The notes under the pieces are model-generated. The model was not told the origin of the DNA and did not search any database. It saw only the letters and a program-made list of their open reading frames with translations. A DNA stretch of 42,587 bases, from contig NZ_CADCSU010000021.1 of the NCBI RefSeq assembly GCF_902804475.1, positions 1 to 42,587 of the forward strand. Reading direction: 5' to 3'. The position numbers and the translations under genes were made by a program. Source of the stretch: Flavobacterium bizetiae (GTDB lineage: Bacteria; Bacteroidota; Bacteroidia; Flavobacteriales; Flavobacteriaceae). Of the stretch, positions 34,461-42,585 are shown piece after piece (positions within the stretch are counted from its first letter, which is position 1; each line of letters starts with the position of its first letter).

Positions 34461-37400
34461 TTAGAAATTTACCTCTACTCCTAAAGAAATAGTTCTTGGA
34501 TTTGGGAAAGATCCTGCATCATATCCTCTTGAAAGCAATCCGTCACTATTAAAGTCGGGATCATATCCTGTATATTTTGTAATCGTCCATAAGTTCTGAC
34601 CATTAACATATACTCTTGCTTTTTGGATAAATTTGTCTTTCAACGGAATATTAAAACCTAGTTCCATTGTTTGCAATCTCACGTAGTCTCCACTTTGAAT
34701 GAATCGGTTTGAATCTCTGTTATTTCCGTTAGGATCACCAATTACCGGTGCCGGAACATTCGTATTGGTGTTAGTAGTAGTCCAATAATTCAATTCATCT
34801 GTACTGTGGTTTCCGTATTGTCCTGTCATTAAATTACGGTACATGGCATTAAAAACTTTGTTTCCTCCGCTACCTTGCCAAAACATTGAGAAGTCAAAAT
34901 TTTCATAAGAAGCACTGAAATTCAATCCAAAACCATATTTAGGAATCGATACTCCCTGAAAAGTTCTGTCAGCATCTGTAATAATTCCGTCTCCGTTTAC
35001 GTCTTTAAATTTCACATCTCCCGGAGCTGCACCAGTTTGTGTTGGAGAAGCTGCAACTTCGGCTGCGTTTTGAAAAATACCAACAGCTTCCCAGGCATAA
35101 ATTTCTCCTACAGATCTTCCTAATTGTGTTTTTGAAACTGCTCCGTAAAGAGGATTTCCGTTTACTCCAATTTTGGTTACTACATTTTTTAAAGTTCCAA
35201 AATTTCCTGAAATGTCGTATTTGAATTTACGGTGATGATTACTATATGACGCTGTAAATTCGAAACCTTCATTTTGCATATCTCCTGCATTAGTAAAAAT
35301 ACTAGCCGGGAAAGCACCATTAGAATATGGTAAAGGGACATTCACCAACATGTCTGTTACTTTTTTCATAAAATACTCTCCTGTAAATTGCAAGTCGTTA
35401 TCTAAAAACCCTAACTCTAATGCTATATTTTTACTGGTTGTTTTTTCCCAATGCACATTAGGATCAAGTGCTGCAACAACAGTTGTTCCCGGAGCAAGTG
35501 AATTATTAAAATCATAACCTGCAAAACTATTTACTGTCGAAGCAAAGAAGTATTGCGGAATGGTATTATTTCCGATTGTACCATAACCTCCTCTAAGTTT
35601 AATATTGCTCACCCATTTTGGTAAGTGTAAAAACTTCTCATTACTAATTTTCCAACCTCCTGAAAAAGAGTAGAAGTTTGCCGAATTATTGATCTCACTA
35701 AAAAGAGAAGTTTTATCTTGTCTGAAATTTGCCTGTAGCAAATACCTGTCATCATAAGCATAGTTTAATCTGCTGATGTATGATATTCCTGTAATAGTAA
35801 ATTTATATTCGCTCGCATTTCTTGCATCAGCAAACTGAAGCATTGGTATTTCTCCAGGCGTATAACCTACACCTCTTGAATTATATCTGTGATGGTCTCT
35901 TCTTTCCTGAATCAATCCTGCAAGAGCATCAATTTTATGTTTCCCTAATGAAATTTCGTAAGTCAATAAATTATTCCAGAACGTTCTTAACTCATTTCCA
36001 GTTTCTGTATCTAAAGAAGCCTCATCGTTTGTCGTGATATAATACCATCCTAAATCACTTGGCGGTATAAACTTTCTGTTTTCCCAATCTGTTCTGTCAT
36101 AACTTACATCCAATTTGTATTTAAGCCCTTTAACAATTTCAATTTCGCCCCAGATGTCTCCAATAAAACGGTTTCTTTTACCATTATTTGTGATCAAATT
36201 ATTATATCCAATAGGGTTCATTGAGATGGCTCTTTGTGTCAGGTTATCTGTTCCTCCGTAACCTCCTAATCTGTTAGCGTCGTAAACCGGCATTGTTGGT
36301 ACAGCACCTAACATATCACTGATAAAGGTTTGTCCTGCATTATATTCGTTAAAAATTTCCTTATCAGATTGTGTATAGGCAATTTTCGCCCCGTATTTGA
36401 ATTTTCCTTTTTTACCATTCAAATTCAAATTCGTTGACAGCCTTTCATAATCCTGTGGCGTTTTTAAGTAGCTGGTGTTTTTGAAATAATCAACATTAAA
36501 GCTGTACGCAATATTTTCAGCACCTCCAGAAAATGTAAGTGCCTGATTTTGTACCACACCCGTTTTCATCGATTCTTTTTGCCAGTCTGTATCAACATTT
36601 GAAATGTATGATGAACTTGCCGGATTGTTTCCGGGAGCAATATTTACAGGAACCCCTGCTCTAATGTCTCTGTTTCTTTCGGCCTCACTGGTAATTTGCT
36701 GATAACCCAAACGATCTGTTACATCCCATCTTTTAGTAACATTCTGAAGTCCCACAATAGATTTGAATTTAACGTCTGTTTTACCTGCTTTACCTTTTTT
36801 AGTTGTAATAATTACCACTCCATTTGCTCCACGAACCCCATAAATAGCGGCCGATGATGCATCTTTAAGAACCTGCATAGATTCAATTTCTCCTGGTGCA
36901 AAATCATTTGGAGCATCCACCATAATTCCATCAATAACAAAAAGAGGATTGTTATTTGTGAATGAAGTTATCCCTCTAATTTTGACATTTACAAAACCAC
37001 CCGGCTCTCCTGAAGATTGTACCGTTACTCCCGGAACCTGTCCCTGAAGCATTTTTGCAGCATCGTATGTTACGTTTTTTTTAGCCGATTCCATATTAAC
37101 AACACTTACAGATCCGGTTAGATCTGATTTCTTTTGTGTTCCGTAACCAATTACGACTACTTCATTTAGTTTGTTCGTGTCTTCGCTTAAAACTGCATTT
37201 ACTTTAGATTGATTTCCTACCGTTAATTCCTGATTTTGAAATCCTATAAATGAAAAAACTAAAATATCGTTTGGAGATGCTTTAATCGAATATTCTCCAT
37301 CAAAACCTGTTGTCGAAACGGTTTTGGTTCCTTTTATCATAATATTCACTCCCGGCAAAGGCAGTTTGTCTTGCGCCGAGGTAACAATTCCGGTAATCAC

Positions 37401-37517
37401 TTTGCCCTGAGCCGACATTTGATTTACGGAAAATAATAGCATCATAAATGCTACAAGCCATTCTTTTTTTGGCAATAAAAAATTGCAGTAAAAAAATAAT
37501 TTTTGGTTTGTTATCAT
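34461..37517 (-). CDS. SusC/RagA family TonB-dependent transporter
   Basis: SusC-type proteins import oligosaccharides across the outer membrane with TonB energy. The 1018 residues hold a signal segment (MLLFSVNQMSAQ), a carboxypeptidase-regulatory-like domain (VITGIVTSAQDKLPLPGVNI), the plug (LNEVVVIGYGTQKKSDLTG and VIDGIMVDAP), and a 22-strand barrel ending in aromatic VEVNF. Length and order are typical. The susC-susD pair heads the leftward arabinan run, and three AraR-type palindromes lie upstream. No hybrid two-component or anti-sigma regulator partners it, unlike many PULs, which fits direct control by AraR. Confidence 0.97.
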   Translation of the reverse strand: MITNQKLFFYCNFLLPKKEWLVAFMMLLFSVNQMSAQGKVITGIVTSAQDKLPLPGVNIMIKGTKTVSTTGFDGEYSIKASPNDILVFSFIGFQNQELTVGNQSKVNAVLSEDTNKLNEVVVIGYGTQKKSDLTGSVSVVNMESAKKNVTYDAAKMLQGQVPGVTVQSSGEPGGFVNVKIRGITSFTNNNPLFVIDGIMVDAPNDFAPGEIESMQVLKDASSAAIYGVRGANGVVIITTKKGKAGKTDVKFKSIVGLQNVTKRWDVTDRLGYQQITSEAERNRDIRAGVPVNIAPGNNPASSSYISNVDTDWQKESMKTGVVQNQALTFSGGAENIAYSFNVDYFKNTSYLKTPQDYERLSTNLNLNGKKGKFKYGAKIAYTQSDKEIFNEYNAGQTFISDMLGAVPTMPVYDANRLGGYGGTDNLTQRAISMNPIGYNNLITNNGKRNRFIGDIWGEIEIVKGLKYKLDVSYDRTDWENRKFIPPSDLGWYYITTNDEASLDTETGNELRTFWNNLLTYEISLGKHKIDALAGLIQERRDHHRYNSRGVGYTPGEIPMLQFADARNASEYKFTITGISYISRLNYAYDDRYLLQANFRQDKTSLFSEINNSANFYSFSGGWKISNEKFLHLPKWVSNIKLRGGYGTIGNNTIPQYFFASTVNSFAGYDFNNSLAPGTTVVAALDPNVHWEKTTSKNIALELGFLDNDLQFTGEYFMKKVTDMLVNVPLPYSNGAFPASIFTNAGDMQNEGFEFTASYSNHHRKFKYDISGNFGTLKNVVTKIGVNGNPLYGAVSKTQLGRSVGEIYAWEAVGIFQNAAEVAASPTQTGAAPGDVKFKDVNGDGIITDADRTFQGVSIPKYGFGLNFSASYENFDFSMFWQGSGGNKVFNAMYRNLMTGQYGNHSTDELNYWTTTNTNTNVPAPVIGDPNGNNRDSNRFIQSGDYVRLQTMELGFNIPLKDKFIQKARVYVNGQNLWTITKYTGYDPDFNSDGLLSRGYDAGSFPNPRTISLGVEVNF

Positions 37518-37550
37518 ACTGGTTAGTTTAAGTTGGTTAGCGTATAATTA

Positions 37551-37571
37551 TAAGTGTTAATTTTACATTTG
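37551..37571. promoter_or_regulatory. AraR operator 2 (susC proximal)
   Basis: TAAGTGT-N7-ACATTTG, 34 bases before the susC ATG. Confidence 0.65.
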
Positions 37572-37649
37572 TAAATTTAACTAAAAAAAAAGCTTAAAAA
37601 CAAATTAATATGGCAAAAAAAGGACTCAAAAAAAACGCATATCATAAAT

Positions 37650-37670
37650 TAAGTGTAAAAACAACATTTA
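37650..37670. promoter_or_regulatory. AraR operator 3
   Basis: TAAGTGT-N7-ACATTTA, about 100 bases upstream of operator 2. Confidence 0.65.
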
Positions 37671-37714
37671 AAAATTAATGTTATTTTCAAAAAAAAGAGC
37701 TTTTTGATCTATAA

Positions 37715-37735
37715 TTTGTGTAAAACCAACACTTT
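37715..37735. promoter_or_regulatory. AraR operator 4
   Basis: TTTGTGT-N7-ACACTTT; on the other strand AAAGTGT-N7-ACACAAA. It is 65 bases from operator 3. Two bases of one half-site differ from the consensus. Confidence 0.55.
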
Positions 37736-37998
37736 TTATTAAAAAGCAACTTTTTACTCAAAAAACGGCATTAGAAAAAAATTTCACATTTGAGTTATTT
37801 ATTGAAGATTATGAGCATAAAATTTTGTTATTTTTGTAAATAAAATCCTCTTTAGGCTCTTTTAAATTTTGACAGAAAGATTGTTTTTTGATGAAATCGA
37901 AGTTTTTTCATTCCGAAAACGATTGAAAAAGATAAATCGTGATCTAAATTTGACTATAAAAAACTCATTATTGAACTTCTGGAAAAAGACTAATTTAT

Positions 37999-38019
37999 TA
38001 AGTGTAAAATCTACATTAA
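37999..38019. promoter_or_regulatory. AraR operator 5 (araR)
   Basis: TAAGTGT-N7-ACATTAA, 54 bases before the araR ATG and just upstream of the TATATTTA box, so it overlaps the -33 region; suggests autoregulation. Confidence 0.65.
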
Positions 38020-38072
38020 TAAATTATGAAACGTATTAGGAAGTTTATATATTTACCAATAAAAAATTGAAT

Positions 38073-38762
38073 ATGCTAAACAGTTATAGTTCTGCAGATA
38101 AAGTCTTATTAGCAGTAGATTGTATCATTTTTGGATTCGACAGCGAAGGGTTGAAAATCCTTTTGATCAAGAGAGACTTTGAGCCTGAAAAGGGAAAATG
38201 GTCTTTGATTGGAGGTTTTTTAAAGCGTGATGAAGTATTGGATGATGCTGCGATTAGAATCTTGAATACTTATACAGGTTTAAACGACATTTATATGGAG
38301 CAACTATATGCTTACAGCGAAATTGATCGTGATCCTGTCGAAAGAACCATTTCGGTTTCGTATTATGCTTTGATTAATATTGAAAATCATAATGCTGAAC
38401 TGATTAAAAATTATCATGCACAATGGTTTAGTATTGCTGATGCTCCTAATTTAATTTTTGACCATAACGAAATGGTTCAAAACGCCATTAAAAGACTTCG
38501 TTACAGAACTTCGATAAAACCAATTGGTTTTGAGTTGTTGCCTGAAAAGTTTACCATGCGTCAGTTATTAGAATTATACGAAGCAATTTTGAGTAAGGAA
38601 TTAGACAAACGTAACTTTATCAGCAAAATTAATTCTTTAGAAATTTTGAATAAACTGGATGAAAAAGACATGCAGTCTTCGCGAAAAGGATCTTATCTGT
38701 ATACTTTTAATAAAGAAAAATATGAAGAGAAATTACTTAACGATTTCGTATTGAATTTGTAA
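38073..38762 (+). CDS. araR: Nudix-family arabinose regulator (AraR type)
   Basis: This 229-residue protein joins an N-terminal Nudix domain to a C-terminal winged-helix domain (FTMRQLLELYEAILSKELDKR, FISKINSLEIL, KGSYLYTF). It resembles the Nudix regulator AraR described for L-arabinose use in Bacteroides thetaiotaomicron. The Nudix box is degenerate: in GGFLKRDEVLDDAAIRIL the G, first E and R are kept, but the three metal-binding Glu are Ile63, Thr66 and Tyr67, so hydrolysis is unlikely and the domain is probably a ligand sensor. I use ATG 38073; a TTG at 38067 would add two residues. It is divergent from susC and surrounded by TAAGTGT-N7-ACAyTTA sites. Confidence 0.9.
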   Translation: MLNSYSSADKVLLAVDCIIFGFDSEGLKILLIKRDFEPEKGKWSLIGGFLKRDEVLDDAAIRILNTYTGLNDIYMEQLYAYSEIDRDPVERTISVSYYALINIENHNAELIKNYHAQWFSIADAPNLIFDHNEMVQNAIKRLRYRTSIKPIGFELLPEKFTMRQLLELYEAILSKELDKRNFISKINSLEILNKLDEKDMQSSRKGSYLYTFNKEKYEEKLLNDFVLNL

Positions 38763-39189
38763 AAAGTGGTTTGCCCACGGATTTTACTGATCGAACTGGT
38801 TTTCGCTGATTTTTTTTATAGGCAACTCTAAAAAATTCTCTCGCAGATTTGGCAGATTAATAGTTTAAAAAAAATCTGCTAAATCTGCGAGAGAAAAAAA
38901 AGAAAAAATCCGTGCTAATCTGTATCACCCGCGCAATCTGTGGGCCTATGATAAAAAACAAAACCCTGAAAGCCACAAACTTTCAGGGTTTTTTCTTCAA
39001 AAAAACTACAATTAAAAACTAACAAATTATCTTGTAAGTTTTGGTCACGGATTAAGCAGATAAACAGACTGATTTTATTTTATTTATCAATTGATCTGAT
39101 AAATTTTAGTTTTGCTATCCCATTTTTTAAAATTAAAATCTGTGTCAAAACATTTACCGTTCAAATCCGTGCGCCAAAAAGTATTCTGA
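38763..39189. repeat. Gap after araR with a long hairpin
   Basis: No gene. Arms 38836-38858 and 38873-38895 (CTCTCGCAGATTT words) pair at 22 of 23 bases around a 14-base loop. Other GGATT and CAGATT words run on both sides, up to 39175. The terminator at 38960-38994 lies within. Confidence 0.75.
38960..38994. terminator. Bidirectional terminator between araR and tal
   Basis: AAAACCCTGAAAG and CTTTCAGGGTTTT form a perfect 13-bp stem with a 7-base loop and A/T runs on both sides. It serves convergent araR and tal. Confidence 0.9.
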
Positions 39190-39846
39190 TTAGCTATTTC
39201 CTTTTTGATAATCAGCAAGGAAAGTTGCAAGACCAATATCTGTTAAAGGATGTTTTAGTAAACCTTCGATGGCACTTAATGGGCCGGTAATAACATCTGA
39301 TCCTATTTTTGCACAATTGATAATGTGCATTACGTTACGAACAGAAGCTGCCAAAATTTGAGTTTCGTATCCGTAATTATCATAAATTAGTCTGATATCT
39401 TCAATTAATACCATTCCGTCAGTCGAAATATCATCTAAACGGCCAATAAATGGCGAAACATAAGTTGCTCCGGCCTTTGCTGCCAACAAAGCCTGACCCA
39501 CAGAAAATACCAAAGTACAGTTGGTTCTGATTCCTTTATTCGAAAAATACCTGATGGCTTTTACACCATCTTTTATCATCGGGATTTTTACCACAATCTG
39601 CGGATGCAATGCTGCCAGTTTTTCACCTTCAGCTACCATACCTTCAAAATCTGTTGAGATTACTTCGGCACTTACATCGCCATCCACCAATTCGCAAATT
39701 TTTATATAATGGTCTAAAATATTCTGAGCTCCGGTAATACCTTCTTTTGCCATTAAGGAAGGGTTTGTGGTTACACCATCTAAAACGCCTAAATCATTGG
39801 CTTCTTTAATATCTTTTAAGTTTGCTGTGTCTATAAAAAATTTCAT
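39190..39846 (-). CDS. tal: Transaldolase, TalC type
   Basis: The enzyme moves a dihydroxyacetone unit in the pentose phosphate pathway. The 218 residues are of the short TalC/FSA family. The Schiff-base lysine is Lys87 in PQIVVKIPM. Phe133 in [12 protein letters not shown] stands where fructose-6-phosphate aldolases have Tyr, which favours transaldolase. The beginning [16 protein letters not shown] and [13 protein letters not shown] are family hallmarks. It starts 9 bases after tkt stops, so the pair is one operon. With the AraR site before tkt it probably answers to arabinose. Confidence 0.95.
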   Translation of the reverse strand: MKFFIDTANLKDIKEANDLGVLDGVTTNPSLMAKEGITGAQNILDHYIKICELVDGDVSAEVISTDFEGMVAEGEKLAALHPQIVVKIPMIKDGVKAIRYFSNKGIRTNCTLVFSVGQALLAAKAGATYVSPFIGRLDDISTDGMVLIEDIRLIYDNYGYETQILAASVRNVMHIINCAKIGSDVITGPLSAIEGLLKHPLTDIGLATFLADYQKGNS

Positions 39847-39855
39847 GTCGTTCTA

Positions 39856-41910
39856 TTATTTTAATAAGTTGTAATTATTATTTTCTAAATATTTCAGGAT
39901 TTCTTTACGTGCATTTTCGCTGGTAAATCCAAATTTCTGATCTAAAACTGATGCGGGAGCCGAATAGCCAAAATGGTCTAAACCAAAGACTTTTCCTTTG
40001 GTACCTACCAGATTTTCAAGATTTACCGGAAGTCCGGCGGTAAGTCCGAAAACCAATGCGCCTTTTGGAATAACACTTTCCTGATATTCTGCCGACTGAG
40101 ATCTAAAAAGTCCTTCAGAAATAATAGAAGCTACGTTTATATTTAATTTAAAATTCTGCTCCAGCTCATTTGCTGCCTCAATAAGTGTCGCTACTTCAGA
40201 TCCGTTTGCAATTAAAGTAATATCAGGATTTGAATTTGATTTGACCAGATATCCTCCCTTTTTGGCCTGAGAAGCTTCATCAAATCTTGAATTTCCGCTT
40301 GTTGGAATATCCTTGATATCTTGTCTCGAAAGAATTAAACCTGTTGGTGTTTTTTTATTTTCGAGTGCCATTTGCCAGGCTACAGAAGTTTCGACAGCAT
40401 CTGCCGGACGTAAAGCCAATAAACTCTGATCGCCGGAATGGTTTTTAATTTTTTCTAATAATCGAATTTGTGCTTCCTGCTCGATAGGCTGGTGCGTTGG
40501 ACCGTCTTCGCCTACGCGGAAAGAATCATGTGTCCAGACATATTTTACCGGTAATTCCTGAATGGCGGCCAAACGAATTGCTGGTTTCATATAATCAGAA
40601 AACACAAAAAATGTTGCCACAACCGGAATTACTCCGCCGTGAAGCGCGATTCCGTTTGCAATTGCTGCCATCGTTAACTCGGCAACACCGGCTTGCAAAA
40701 ATCCTCCGTGAAAATTATTCTTTTGTAAAACCGATGATTTTTTCAGGAAACCATCTGTTTTATCACTATTCGATAAATCGGCAGAAGACACGATCATATT
40801 CTCTACGTTCTCTGCCAGATATCCTAAAACTGCTGCCGATGCATCGCGTGTTGCTGCATTGGCTTTTTGAGCAATTGTACTGAAATCTAATGCCGGTAAA
40901 TCTCCATTAAAAAACTGTTTTATCTTTTCAGCTAATTGTGGGTTTTGTTTTTCCCAGGCCGAAATTTGCATTTTTCTGGCTGCTGATTCTTCTGTTTTAT
41001 TTTTTAAAATTGCTGCATAATGCAATGCTACATCATTATAAACCGCAAATGAATCTTCAGGATTCGCGCCTAAATTCTGTAATGTTTTTTCGAAATTGGC
41101 ATTTGTAGCGCCAATAGGTTTTCCGTGCAATTCGCATTGTCCTTCGTACATCGTTCCCTCTGCGGTTACACAACCTTTGCCCATTATGGTGCGGCCAATA
41201 ATTAAGGTTGGTCTTTCTAATTCGGCGTGGGCTGCATTCAATGCTGAACGAATATGAGTATGATTATGACCGTCGATAGTAATAACTTTCCATCCCCATG
41301 ATTCATATTTCATTGCCGTATTTTCGGTCGTAACCTCATCTGTCATAGACGAAAGCTGTACATCATTCGAATCATAAAACATGATAAAATTGTTCAGTCC
41401 TAAATGTCCTGCAATTCGTCCTGCTCCTTGCGAAATTTCTTCCTGAACACCACCATCGGTTATGAAACCATAAATTTTATGATCGAATAAATTTTCAAAT
41501 CTTGCTGATAAAAACTTAGCCGCAATTGCTGCTCCAACGCCCATTGCATGTCCTTGTCCTAATGGTCCTGAAGTATTTTCGATACCTCTTTTTACATCAA
41601 TTTCAGGATGTCCCGGAGTTACAGAACCCCATTGTCTGAAATTTTCAAGATCTGTTTTTTCATAATTACCAAGCAAATGATATTGTGCATACATTAAAGC
41701 CGAAAGATGTCCGGCATCCATAAAAAAACGATCTCTGAAAATCCAGTTCATATCAGTTGGATCGTATTTTAAATATTCAGAATATAAAATATGCATGAAG
41801 TCTGCACCTCCCATAGATCCTCCCGGATGTCCGGAATTGGCTTTTTCGACCATCGAAATAGCCAAAGCTCTTATATTATCTGCCGATAATTGGTCTATTT
41901 TGTTGTTCAT
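39856..41910 (-). CDS. tkt: Transketolase
   Basis: Transketolase moves two-carbon units between sugar phosphates using thiamine diphosphate and here handles xylulose-5-phosphate from arabinose. From the ATG at 41910 the protein has 684 residues, a full single-chain form rather than the split two-subunit form found in some bacteria. It shows KANSGHPGGSMGGADF, the cofactor region ITDGGVQEEISQGAGR with FYDSNDVQL, and the second-domain AGVAELTMAAIANGIALHGG with the catalytic Glu, then THDSFRVGEDGPTHQPIEQ. The frame opens at 41952 but the first 14 residues do not resemble the family. The AraR site lies 116 bases upstream. Confidence 0.96.
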   Translation of the reverse strand: MNNKIDQLSADNIRALAISMVEKANSGHPGGSMGGADFMHILYSEYLKYDPTDMNWIFRDRFFMDAGHLSALMYAQYHLLGNYEKTDLENFRQWGSVTPGHPEIDVKRGIENTSGPLGQGHAMGVGAAIAAKFLSARFENLFDHKIYGFITDGGVQEEISQGAGRIAGHLGLNNFIMFYDSNDVQLSSMTDEVTTENTAMKYESWGWKVITIDGHNHTHIRSALNAAHAELERPTLIIGRTIMGKGCVTAEGTMYEGQCELHGKPIGATNANFEKTLQNLGANPEDSFAVYNDVALHYAAILKNKTEESAARKMQISAWEKQNPQLAEKIKQFFNGDLPALDFSTIAQKANAATRDASAAVLGYLAENVENMIVSSADLSNSDKTDGFLKKSSVLQKNNFHGGFLQAGVAELTMAAIANGIALHGGVIPVVATFFVFSDYMKPAIRLAAIQELPVKYVWTHDSFRVGEDGPTHQPIEQEAQIRLLEKIKNHSGDQSLLALRPADAVETSVAWQMALENKKTPTGLILSRQDIKDIPTSGNSRFDEASQAKKGGYLVKSNSNPDITLIANGSEVATLIEAANELEQNFKLNINVASIISEGLFRSQSAEYQESVIPKGALVFGLTAGLPVNLENLVGTKGKVFGLDHFGYSAPASVLDQKFGFTSENARKEILKYLENNNYNLLK

Positions 41911-42025
41911 TTCTAAAGTTAATTTTAAGTTGGTTGGTTTATTTAATAGCAAATTTGTTTTTGTCTTTACTTCATTTTAAAACAACGCTTGTGCCATTTT
42001 TATAAAAGAAAAACAAAACAAATTA

Positions 42026-42046
42026 TAAGTGTAAAATTTACATTTA
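42026..42046. promoter_or_regulatory. AraR operator 6 (tkt)
   Basis: TAAGTGT-N7-ACATTTA. On the minus strand TATAATTTG begins inside its downstream end and TTTG lies on its other side, so the site covers the promoter spacer, suggesting repression. Confidence 0.65.
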
Positions 42047-42192
42047 CAAATGTATGTAAAATAATTCCACAAAAACAAAAAAATTGTTTCCCCGTTTTTT
42101 TAATTAAAAAATTGGGAATTTAACAGATTATGTGTTTTTATTCTGAGACATTGATTTTTTAGATAATGGAGATTGGAAATTAAATGGGTATG

Positions 42193-42276
42193 TCTTTGTC
42201 ATGGCACGCAGATGACACGGATTTGCTTCGCAAAAACGCAGATTAAAAACGGATTTTTATTCTTTTTTATTTTTTC
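42193..42276. repeat. 84-bp direct repeat, copy 1
   Basis: It begins TCTTTGTCAT and ends TTTTTATTTTTTC, about 90 percent identical to copy 2, which starts 147 bases further on. Includes GACACGGATTTGCTTCGC. Confidence 0.8.
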
Positions 42277-42298
42277 AACATAAAATAACTACAATCTT

Positions 42299-42470
42299 GT
42301 CATCCTGAGGAACGAAGGATCACACTAGTAATTCCGCAATCTTTGTCATAGCCCACGGATGACACGGATTTGCTTCGCAAAAACGCGGATTGAAAACGGA
42401 TTTTTATTCTTTTTTATTTGTTCGTAATCGCCAATCTTTGTGGAGTTTCTTGTGTGATCCTTCGTTCCTC
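42299..42470. repeat. REP-like inverted pair C (GTCA-headed)
   Basis: The left arm GTCATCCTGAGGAACGAAGG (42299 on) has a GTCA head and an ATCC/GGAT hairpin. The right arm pairs over 19 bases (42307-42325 with 42452-42470) and lacks the outer part. The loop includes the second copy of the 84-bp repeat. Confidence 0.75.
42340..42423. repeat. 84-bp direct repeat, copy 2
   Basis: Same length as copy 1 without gaps. Differences are scattered substitutions such as GGCACGCA to GCCCACGG. Confidence 0.8.
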
Positions 42471-42514
42471 CTTTAGATTTGTTTTTTGAAATTTAATTAA
42501 ATTTATGATTGAGA

Positions 42515-42585
42515 AAGGAAGCAAAAGTAAACTGTTCGTTCCTGCGAGTTCGTGACTCATATCCTGATTAAGACTTTCGCTTCCT
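42515..42585. repeat. Inverted repeat at the right edge
   Basis: AGGAAGCAAAAGT (42516-42528) faces ACTTTCGCTTCCT (42573-42585) with one mismatch. The loop of 44 bases may be longer-structured. The element may continue past the window. Confidence 0.55.

Larger units (their letters stand above)
37518..38072. other. susC-araR regulatory region
   Basis: This gap of about 550 bases between divergent genes has no coding region and is very AT-rich. It contains four AraR-type palindromes. A TATATTTA box at 38048-38055 would drive araR. The 37750-37990 part shows nothing I can name. Confidence 0.65.

Noticed and set aside
41911..42060. Thiamine riboswitch before transketolase
   Set aside because: No TPP-box sequence (such as CTGAGA with its partner arm) is seen between promoter and tkt; the palindrome is explained by AraR.
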